Of a DNA stretch of 64,000 bases, positions 1 to 6,537 are shown one piece after another. Source of the DNA: Roseivirga sp. (GTDB taxonomy: Bacteria; Bacteroidota; Bacteroidia; Cytophagales; Cyclobacteriaceae); the NCBI GenBank assembly GCA_029262895.1, contig JAJCYM010000056.1:124001-188000 (forward strand). Direction: 5' to 3'. The first letter of the stretch is position 1; the number at the start of each line of letters is the position of its first letter. Made by a program: the position numbers and the translations under genes. The notes beneath the pieces are model-generated. The model did not search any database. It worked only from the letters and a program-made list of their open reading frames with translations, and was not told the origin of the DNA.

Positions 1-551
1 TTTATGTAATCTCTTTGAGGCCTTAAATAAGACGGGGCGTTGCCGAATCCTGGATATGTAAATGTGTACATGGTAAAAACATCCTTATTCGCCTGCATGA
101 AGGGTTCAAAGATTTGCCAGGTATTTCCAATTGGGGGAATTAGAATTAGATTCACCGGTCCACTACCTCTCTTTACGATTTCACCAAGTTCATTATCAGG
201 AGTTGTGTTGGCCGCGGTAAATTTGTAATCTGGAAGTTTTTTAATGCCAAAACCTACAAATGTCTTTACCTGCTTTTTGTCAGCTTCACTTGCATCGAGT
301 GATAACGCAAGATCATTCGCGAATAATCCCCAATAAGATTGTCGATCTTCCTTGGATTGATCATTTGATTCCGAAAGTTTGAGCCATTCAAGCCATTGGC
401 TTTCTTTCTCGGGTTTGACATCAATATGGAGATGATAAATCAGTTTGTGAAGACGTTCACTGGCATCAACTAACTCTTCTTTGGTCTGAGATTGAGCCCG
501 GATCATCACCACAGGCATTAACATGCAGAGCAGGAGTATAATTTTTTTCAT
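1..551 (-). CDS. Secreted alpha/beta hydrolase, N-terminal part (runs off window)
   Basis: The frame opens with an ATG at 551 on the minus strand and has no stop before the window edge, giving about 183 residues of N-terminal sequence. It starts with a lysine-containing signal peptide (MKKIILLLCMLM...RAQ), so the product is exported. Near residues 145-180 it has a hydrophobic strand, then a PPIGNTW turn and a YPGFGNAP segment. This matches the first core strand, oxyanion loop and following strand of alpha/beta hydrolases. The nucleophile and the histidine would lie beyond the window, so catalytic competence and substrate cannot be judged. Family assignment is by fold pattern only. Confidence 0.7.
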   Translation of the reverse strand, partial: MKKIILLLCMLMPVVMIRAQSQTKEELVDASERLHKLIYHLHIDVKPEKESQWLEWLKLSESNDQSKEDRQSYWGLFANDLALSLDASEADKKQVKTFVGFGIKKLPDYKFTAANTTPDNELGEIVKRGSGPVNLILIPPIGNTWQIFEPFMQANKDVFTMYTFTYPGFGNAPSYLRPQRDYI

Positions 552-838
552 GGTTGTTGGTTTATTTGAGTTTGTTCTATTTCAATAGTTCGACCACGCT
601 GAGCTAGTTACAGCACTTCACCCATCCCCTTTTCTTCCTTTATGAAAATTGTCTTAGAGCAGCTTCAGGTTGTTGAATTTTAAATCTTACGCAGGCTTTA
701 ATTGTTTGTTTCCTAAAAAGAGAATAAATATAAAAATGGCAATATTCACCTAGTGCTCTGCGAAAAAAACTGACGACTTAAAAAATCCGTCAGCCTATTT
801 TTTATTCTCTCTATTAATTGGGGAAAAGTCCAAAACCC

Positions 839-1717
839 ATGAAGGTCCTATTCAAACAAATATTAACATGCTTGATCCTCTCGATAAGCCTGAATTCTTA
901 TTCACAGGATTTCCCTCCTTTCCCCGAAAGACACCGAAGGCTCGTTCAAAGTATTAGTTTCTCTCCCGATGGAAAGGAAATGTATTTTACCTTAGCCCAT
1001 CGGGAGTATCTTGAGGCGCAGGGGAAAGCAATAACTGACGCCATTCCCCGATTGGTGATATATTCGGCACGCATAGAATCAAATGGGTGGAGTGAACCAA
1101 AGATCATCTCTTTCGGGGGAAAGTATAAGGAATACGAACCCTCAGTTTCACCAGATGGCAATTTGATGTTCTTCAACTCAAATAGACCATTGCACGGCTC
1201 TGTTCCGTTTGAAAAGAACAACATTTGGTTTTCAAGGAAAACTGATGGAAAATGGGGCGAACCTGAATACATTCCGGCTATCAACACTCAAGAATTTGAA
1301 GAATCCTATGCCACCATCACTCGAAATGGTCAGTTATTTTTTGTTGGAGAAACTCCTGTTGGGGATAAATTTCAATACTCCATTTACACCACAAGATTCA
1401 ACGGCACCTCCACTGAACCAGCTAAAAGGGTTATTGATATAGACTATCCTCAAGGCTCGGCTGATCCCTGGGTTGCGGCTGATGGTTCTTATATCATATT
1501 CACAAAATTTACTGAAAACTGGAATGAAACATGTGATTTGCATATCTCATTCAAGAAAGGAAATAGTTGGTCTAATCCGGTAAAACTGGAGGAACTAAAT
1601 TCTGAAGGTCCTGATTTTGCCGTGGCAATATCTCCGGATCAAAAATGGATTTACTATCGAAAAAACTATCAATTTCTCAAGGTTCCCTTTCTGCCTATTC
1701 TGGAAAAGTACAGATAG
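839..1717 (+). CDS. Secreted PD40/TolB-like beta-propeller protein
   Basis: A protein of about 292 residues with a signal peptide (MKVLFKQIL...NSYSQ). The ATG at 839 is chosen because the longer frame would need a TTG at 818 and would spoil the signal peptide. Repeats of the type SxSPDGxxMYFT or PSVSPDGNLMFFNS recur along the chain, which is the WD40-like PD40 blade found in TolB and Bacteroidota surface or periplasmic proteins. No peptidase or OmpA domain is attached, so it is a stand-alone propeller, likely periplasmic and binding proteins or peptides. Substrate unknown. It stands alone, with an AT-rich leader of about 280 bp upstream. Confidence 0.75.
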   Translation: MKVLFKQILTCLILSISLNSYSQDFPPFPERHRRLVQSISFSPDGKEMYFTLAHREYLEAQGKAITDAIPRLVIYSARIESNGWSEPKIISFGGKYKEYEPSVSPDGNLMFFNSNRPLHGSVPFEKNNIWFSRKTDGKWGEPEYIPAINTQEFEESYATITRNGQLFFVGETPVGDKFQYSIYTTRFNGTSTEPAKRVIDIDYPQGSADPWVAADGSYIIFTKFTENWNETCDLHISFKKGNSWSNPVKLEELNSEGPDFAVAISPDQKWIYYRKNYQFLKVPFLPILEKYR

Positions 1718-1783
1718 CTTGTCATCTGTTTTCGTCATTTAATCTTTGGATAAATCCCTAAATTCAGGCAATCAAAACAATAT

Positions 1784-1800
1784 CAGGTTCTAAGAACCTG
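1784..1800. repeat. Solo REP-type palindrome (type a)
   Basis: CAGGTTCTAAGAACCTG is a perfect 8+8 palindrome around one central base. The same 16 flanking bases occur at both outer edges of the RAYT transposase unit (24681-24697 and 25334-25350); only the central base differs. A chance match of 16 bases is very unlikely in 64 kb, so this is read as a dispersed REP copy. It lies 59 bp before the start of trmL. Confidence 0.7.
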
Positions 1801-1858
1801 AGCGTCTGGTCTGTCCATGTACAGCCTGACTCCTTTACCAGAACTGAAAAAATTCACT

Positions 1859-2311
1859 ATGCCTTTTAACATCGTCCTGATAGAACCCGAGATTCCCATG
1901 AATACTGGAAATATTGGTCGGCTGAGTTTAGCCTCAGGAGCTAACCTTCATTTGGTAAAGCCCTTTGGCTTTGAGTTAGATGACAAGCGCGTAAAAAGAG
2001 CCGGATTAGATTATTGGAAACATATTGCGCTAACAGTTTATGAAAGTCAGGAGGAGTTTTTTTTAAAACACCACGATAAGAAAATGGCTTTTTTCTCCAG
2101 CCATGCTAAGCAAGACCATTGGTCGTTAGACTTTGAGACAGACATGTTTTTGGTCTTTGGAAAAGAGTCGGTGGGTCTATCACCTGAAATTACCAAAGCA
2201 AATGTTGATCAGCTCTACAAAATCCCGATTCACAGTGAGCACGTCAGAAGCTTAAACCTGGCGAACGCTGTAAGTGTGGTCGTTTATGAAGGATTGAGAC
2301 GGATTCAATGA
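1859..2311 (+). CDS. trmL: tRNA (cytidine(34)-2'-O)-methyltransferase TrmL
   Basis: A 150-residue SPOUT methyltransferase of the TrmL (YibK) type, which 2'-O-methylates the wobble base of certain leucine tRNAs using S-adenosylmethionine. The start at 1859 (MPFNIVLIEPEIPMNTGNIGR) matches the normal family N-terminus; the upstream in-frame ATG at 1817 would add 14 unrelated residues. Family motifs are present: NTGNIGR at 15-21, FGKESVGL at 100-107 and SLNLANAV at 131-138. The last two build the trefoil knot that binds the cofactor. Length is normal for a minimal single-domain enzyme working as a dimer. It is monocistronic. Confidence 0.92.
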   Translation: MPFNIVLIEPEIPMNTGNIGRLSLASGANLHLVKPFGFELDDKRVKRAGLDYWKHIALTVYESQEEFFLKHHDKKMAFFSSHAKQDHWSLDFETDMFLVFGKESVGLSPEITKANVDQLYKIPIHSEHVRSLNLANAVSVVVYEGLRRIQ

Positions 2312-2376
2312 AGTGTTTAAGTCATCCTCCAAATATTCTGCTAAAAGGCAGGCACCTAAAGAGATAAATTAACTTG

Positions 2377-3024
2377 TTAGGCACTGATATTTTTGAGCTC
2401 TGGTTCTAAGAGTTCAAAGCGACATTTTGGTTTATCGCCATAGGTGCAACACCTGTCAAACTTCAATTCGGTCAAATCTTCCAGAAGTAGTTGTGCCAAA
2501 TAGCATACTTCCGGGTGCTTCTTTGTTGCGTCAGAGAGTGGGCAGCTATAACCTTGTATAAAATATGTGCCTTCTTCCTTAGACACTTCTGCTAATCCAC
2601 CAATTTCGTTCAAAACATCAATCCCACTTTCAAGACGCTCTATCCTATTCCCTTCGGCTTTATGCCAATTCCTCGCCAGTCTCTTTGCGGTTCCAGCTAA
2701 AAGCGCGGTAAAAGCAGTTTCGTCCATCGTACTACGAATTTCTGTGAGCATATGAGACAGCAGAACACCATAGGCCTTTGGGAAAAATAGTTCTGCATCT
2801 CCAGCAAGTTCAAAAATATGCGCAGGCTGTCCCCCACTCTGTTCTACTCCTTTCTGTCTCACTAGTCCGTCTCGTTCCAGGGAGAACAAATGCCCCCTTA
2901 TACCATTGGTAGTTACATTGAGCGCTTCCGCCAACTCTTTAACACCCATTGGATTTTTTCTTAAAAGAGAGATGATGTGCCACCTAGATTGGCCGAATAG
3001 ATTCTTGTTACGACTTGTATTCAT
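2377..3024 (-). CDS. SufR-like winged-helix iron-sulfur regulator
   Basis: A 215-residue DNA-binding protein. Residues 10-60 form a winged helix (WHIISLLRKNPMGVKELAEAL...GIRGHLFSLERDGLV) of the ArsR/DeoR-like type. The C-terminal half carries five cysteines: C161, C174, C192, C193 and C201. The C161-x12-C174 spacing resembles the cluster-binding region of cyanobacterial SufR, the repressor of the suf operon that senses an Fe-S cluster. This makes an iron-sulfur or redox sensing role likely, but no suf gene lies in the window. It is divergent from the DUF4142 gene at 3195 across 170 AT-rich bases, a plausible control region. SufR orthology is an inference from the cysteine pattern. Confidence 0.65.
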   Translation of the reverse strand: MNTSRNKNLFGQSRWHIISLLRKNPMGVKELAEALNVTTNGIRGHLFSLERDGLVRQKGVEQSGGQPAHIFELAGDAELFFPKAYGVLLSHMLTEIRSTMDETAFTALLAGTAKRLARNWHKAEGNRIERLESGIDVLNEIGGLAEVSKEEGTYFIQGYSCPLSDATKKHPEVCYLAQLLLEDLTELKFDRCCTYGDKPKCRFELLEPELKNISA

Positions 3025-3194
3025 ATTGCTTTCTTGAATTTGAAAACTGTACGTTGAAAACAGGTCTTCAAACCATTAGCTAAAGTAAGAATAATTTTTT
3101 TCTTTATTAAACAAAGTATTTACTTGATTTATTGTTTTTAATTGCTTTAAATTTACTCAACGCAATTAATCATTTTTAGAATTCAAACACAGCT

Positions 3195-3740
3195 ATGGAA
3201 AACACAAGGAATTTACTAATCAAATTAAGTAGGGTGGCCCTCATAATATCTCTTGTAACGGTAACGGTTTCTGCCCAGGATAACCCGAAGCTCACCGACC
3301 CTGAGGTAGCCTCGGTGGCGGTTGTCGCCAATCAGATTGATATCAGTTATGCCGAGATCGCCAAAAAGAAATCCAAGAACGAAGACATTCTTCAATTTGC
3401 CACAACCATGATCAATGATCATAATGAAGTGATTGCACAGGCCGTGGCCTTGGCGAAAAAGTTGGGGGTAACCCCAGCCGACAACGCGGTAAGTAAATCG
3501 CTGTTAGCTGGTGCTGAGAAAACCAAGAAGATGCTCAAGTCGAAACGCGGCAAAGCATTTGACCGAGCCTATATTGATAACGAGGTGACTTACCACAAAG
3601 CGGTTATTGAAGCTATAGAAAGCTTACTAATACCAGAGACAGACAATGCTGAATTAAAAAGCCTTTTGAATGCTGTTTTACCTGCCTTAAAAACACATTT
3701 AGGCCATGCCGAAACAGTTCAGAAAAAAGTATCTAAGTAA
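3195..3740 (+). CDS. DUF4142 secreted helical protein
   Basis: A 181-residue exported protein with a signal peptide ending near VSAQ (residues 1-28). The mature part is a helical bundle of the DUF4142 family: it begins with LTDPEVASVAVVANQID, has a central MINDHNEVIAQAVALAKKLG segment, and ends with LPALKTHLGHAETVQ. DUF4142 is ferritin-like in predicted fold; its biochemical role is not settled. The next gene, a lipoprotein cupredoxin, starts 7 bases after its stop, so the two form an operon. The pair may be a periplasmic redox or metal-stress module, but that is inferred only from proximity. Confidence 0.8.
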   Translation: MENTRNLLIKLSRVALIISLVTVTVSAQDNPKLTDPEVASVAVVANQIDISYAEIAKKKSKNEDILQFATTMINDHNEVIAQAVALAKKLGVTPADNAVSKSLLAGAEKTKKMLKSKRGKAFDRAYIDNEVTYHKAVIEAIESLLIPETDNAELKSLLNAVLPALKTHLGHAETVQKKVSK

Positions 3741-3747
3741 TCTGTTA

Positions 3748-4095
3748 ATGAGTAGAATTTACACACAGAAAGGTCTGGGGCTATTTGTCCTGGGTCTTTT
3801 TTTTGCCTGCGTTATTGCCACGTCATGTGACAGCTCACAAAAAATTCCGAAAGTTCATATTGTCGAGATCCGGGGTATGAAATTCGTGCCGGAAGAACTG
3901 CATTTGAGCAAAGGTGATACCGTCATTTGGGTAAACAAAGATTTGGTGATGCATGATGTGACTGAAGAAAGTAAAAAGGCTTGGGCTTCGGGTATTATAG
4001 CAAGTAAGTCAAGTTGGAAGAGGGCAATTACCAACAGCAGTGATTATTACTGCAATTTGCATGTTGTAATGAAGGGTAAATTGGTGGTAGATTAA
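3748..4095 (+). CDS. Plastocyanin-like cupredoxin lipoprotein
   Basis: A 115-residue blue-copper protein. The ATG at 3748 precedes a lipoprotein signal with a cysteine at C27 (IATSC), so it should be lipid-anchored in the envelope. Type I copper ligands can be placed: H69 (VMHDV), C102 and H105 (YYCNLH), and M108. The Cys-x2-His-x2-Met loop is the short form found in small bacterial cupredoxins. A longer in-frame start at 3706 overlaps the preceding gene and breaks the signal peptide. Role: one-electron carrier or copper-binding protein; partner unknown. It is co-transcribed with the DUF4142 gene. Confidence 0.85.
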   Translation: MSRIYTQKGLGLFVLGLFFACVIATSCDSSQKIPKVHIVEIRGMKFVPEELHLSKGDTVIWVNKDLVMHDVTEESKKAWASGIIASKSSWKRAITNSSDYYCNLHVVMKGKLVVD

Positions 4096-4159
4096 TAACC
4101 AGACCATAAGCCTCCACTATTTTATCTTAATAACCTGCCGAAAAGCACTTTCTTGCACA

Positions 4160-4326
4160 AACCCGGATAATGCAATAGATTTTCTATTACGGACGTAACT
4201 CACTTCTAATCAGTCGCTACGCTTCGTTTGTCTTTTCACCATAGCGGTGCTATGCTTTCAAAGTCAAACATCCTGATTCATTGCGATTTACGCCCTCATT
4301 ACGATCTCTATTGCATAAACCCGGTT
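4160..4326. repeat. Long imperfect palindrome, family A copy 1
   Basis: This 167-bp element fills most of the 301-bp gap before the desaturase gene. Its ends are inverted (ACCCGGATAATGCAATAG on the left, CTATTGCATAAACCCGGT on the right), and inner arms pair all the way to the core CATAGCGGTGCTATG at 4240-4254. A second copy lies at 11016-11184. There is no coding content. The structure suggests a MITE-like or large REP-like hairpin, either mobilised in trans or acting as an mRNA element. Confidence 0.8.
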
Positions 4327-4396
4327 AAAGGGTAGACATCTGCAATAGGATTAGTTAAATTGCGCACCAGAGCAAGAATCGTTCAATTTCTCTTTG

Positions 4397-5449
4397 ATGC
4401 AGAAAGTTACAGCCGAAAAAATAGTACTGGGTAAAGACAAGATTCAGTCCCTTCAGAAGTATGCCCAAGAGCATAAGACCAAGGCCACTATTCAGATTAT
4501 CAATTCCTTTTTACCCTTTATTGGTATTTGGATTGCCATGTATTTGACATTGGACTTGGGTTATTGGGTCACACTCGGATTGGGGATCGTGAATGCCTTC
4601 TTTTTGGTTAGAATTTTTATAATTCAGCACGATTGTGGCCACCAGTCTTTTGTCAAAAACAGAAAAGCGCAAAAAATTATTGGTCATGCTTGCAGCTATA
4701 TTTCTGCTATGCCATTCCGATATTGGGCAAAGTCTCACGCTGTCCACCACAAACTAAACGGACAACTAGAACTAAGGGACATTGGTGATGTTAATACCTA
4801 TACTGTTGCTGAATACAAGGAAATGAGTAAAGGGAAAAAATTTGGTTATCGGGTTTACCGGTCGCCTATTGTGATGTTTCTTATAGGCCCTGTTTACTAC
4901 CTTTTCATTCACAATAGGTTGACAAAGATTAAAATGCCAGCCTTCCAGAAATTAAAGTCATCGGTAATCATCAATAACTTTGTGCTACTTGGTATCTTTT
5001 TGATCCTCGGTTTTGCTTTGGGTTGGGCAGCATTTTTAACTGTTCATCTTACGATTCTGACAATTTTCGCAATCATCGCCATCTGGTTTTTCTACGTGCA
5101 ACATTCGCATGAACACGGTTATAAACAATGGGCAAAAGATTGGGACTATGTTACTTCAGCCTTAAAGGGAAGCACCTATTACAAAATACCCGGACTATTC
5201 AACTGGCTTACTGGAAATATTGGTATACACCATGTGCACCACCTTAACCCTGCCATTCCTAATTATAACCTCAAACAATGCATTAAGGAAAATCCATGGT
5301 TGAACGACTACCCAACCACCATAGGTATCTTCAGCAGTATGAAACTAGCTTCCAATAAGCTTTGGGATGAAACCCAGCAACGGATGATCACCTTCCGGGA
5401 GTATTACCGATTGGAAAAACAAGGGTTGATACCAGCATCTGCGGATTGA
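4397..5449 (+). CDS. Membrane fatty acid desaturase
   Basis: A 350-residue integral membrane di-iron desaturase that introduces a cis double bond into acyl chains of membrane lipids. The histidine boxes are intact: H78-DCG-H82, H114-AV-H117-H118 and H278-HV-H281-H282, with a further HSHEH at 236-240. Hydrophobic segments lie near 35-75, 155-172 and 188-232, the usual two-plus-two helix layout. The ATG at 4397 is used rather than the TTG at 4394. Regiospecificity cannot be read from the sequence. The family is linked to cold adaptation. It stands alone behind palindromic element A1. Confidence 0.88.
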   Translation: MQKVTAEKIVLGKDKIQSLQKYAQEHKTKATIQIINSFLPFIGIWIAMYLTLDLGYWVTLGLGIVNAFFLVRIFIIQHDCGHQSFVKNRKAQKIIGHACSYISAMPFRYWAKSHAVHHKLNGQLELRDIGDVNTYTVAEYKEMSKGKKFGYRVYRSPIVMFLIGPVYYLFIHNRLTKIKMPAFQKLKSSVIINNFVLLGIFLILGFALGWAAFLTVHLTILTIFAIIAIWFFYVQHSHEHGYKQWAKDWDYVTSALKGSTYYKIPGLFNWLTGNIGIHHVHHLNPAIPNYNLKQCIKENPWLNDYPTTIGIFSSMKLASNKLWDETQQRMITFREYYRLEKQGLIPASAD

Positions 5450-5639
5450 TAGACTCTTCGGGTGACCACACCAACACTATCTTTGCGAGCCTGCTTACAA
5501 GCAAAGGTAGGGCACGGAGCACTCTTTGATTTGAAGCATGTTAGTTAGAACAGGCAGATTGCTTCAATCGCGTTCTGTCCATCGACAAGATACTATTTCT
5601 CAATGAAAGCAGGAATGACGGATAGTAAAGTAGTTCTTA

Positions 5640-6101
5640 TTATCTGGTGAAAGTTAGGGTTGTTTTATGCCGTACTACAAGGTCCTTAACTGTCTTCAAT
5701 TCAGTAACCCATTTAATAACCATTTCCTCTTCATCCAAGGATTTAATATCCCATTCAAACTCTTCAAGTGAATCGGATCTTCTCAAAGTCATTACGGACG
5801 CATCATCATTAACTGACCAATTAAAAGACCAAAAATTAGTCTCAAAACAATGCGATGAGTACCAAAAGGCTCCAATCTGATTCTTACCTTTTCCTAAAAT
5901 CAGGGTGCCGATTTGATTATCATTACACTGACTTGTCGAAGTTCCAAAGCTAAATAGAGTTCTTTCAGTTGAAAAAGTACTTAAATTCCAATTCCCCAAA
6001 AGCGTTGGTTCAGGAACTTCTTCTGAAGAAGGTTTACAAGAGCTTGAAAACAGGAAAAAGAATAGTAATAAAAGAGATGAAGTTAAGGCTGAGTTTTTCA
6101 T
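5640..6101 (-). CDS. Lipocalin-like lipoprotein, unknown function
   Basis: About 153 residues. The ATG at 6101 gives a clean lipoprotein signal (MKNSALTSS...FLFSSSC) with the lipid-bearing cysteine near residue 22; the longer ATG at 6134 would put a charged stretch in front. The mature part begins EVPEPTLLGNWNLSTFS, a Gly-x-Trp opening typical of small lipocalin-like barrels of Bacteroidota, followed by alternating strands. There are cysteines at CNDNQ and SSHCFE that could pair. No catalytic motif. It is monocistronic. Function unknown; ligand or stress-related binding is only a guess. Confidence 0.65.
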   Translation of the reverse strand: MKNSALTSSLLLLFFFLFSSSCKPSSEEVPEPTLLGNWNLSTFSTERTLFSFGTSTSQCNDNQIGTLILGKGKNQIGAFWYSSHCFETNFWSFNWSVNDDASVMTLRRSDSLEEFEWDIKSLDEEEMVIKWVTELKTVKDLVVRHKTTLTFTR

Positions 6102-6537
6102 AGAAGTGGTTTCCCATGTTTCCCCAAAAAACATGCCGCTCTATGTACTTAATGGGCTTTTTAGTGCCAATTTATTGACAAATTGTCATTTACCTTACTG
6201 TCTCAGGAATACTCCGAACCTCTTTCACCATGCGATTGGGTCGCTTGGACCTTCTGATTCAACCAGATGTAATTTTAAGCGCTTTATTAGAAGAAAGATG
6301 TTTGTGAAGACACAAGACATGGGCGCAAAATCAAGGTTGGCACCCTTAATACGGATGCTTAAGTCTCTTGTCATAAGCAAAGGAATTTGGAACTTAATCA
6401 GGGTTATCTTTCGAAACTTTGATTACTAAATCCACCCCCTACCCCGGCCAGCGGGGGACAGCGCATGGCGGATATTAAACGCCAAGCTCCAATTTCTTAC
6501 TTGACAACCAGTCTGCAATTCGGTATAACAACAAGGG
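6102..6537. other. Intergenic region without a credible gene
   Basis: About 436 bp between the lipoprotein and the formate dehydrogenase gene. A plus-strand open frame (6106-6429) lacks a family signature and has an implausible composition, so it is not called. A C-run/G-run hairpin (CCCCC at 6435-6439, GGGGG at 6453-6457) about 80 bp past the fdhA stop may end that transcript, but no U-tract follows it. Confidence 0.5.

Noticed and set aside
6106-6429. Plus-strand open frame of 107 codons in the gap before fdhA
   Set aside because: No recognisable motif, skewed composition and no ribosome-binding context. It overlaps the leader of the lipoprotein gene.
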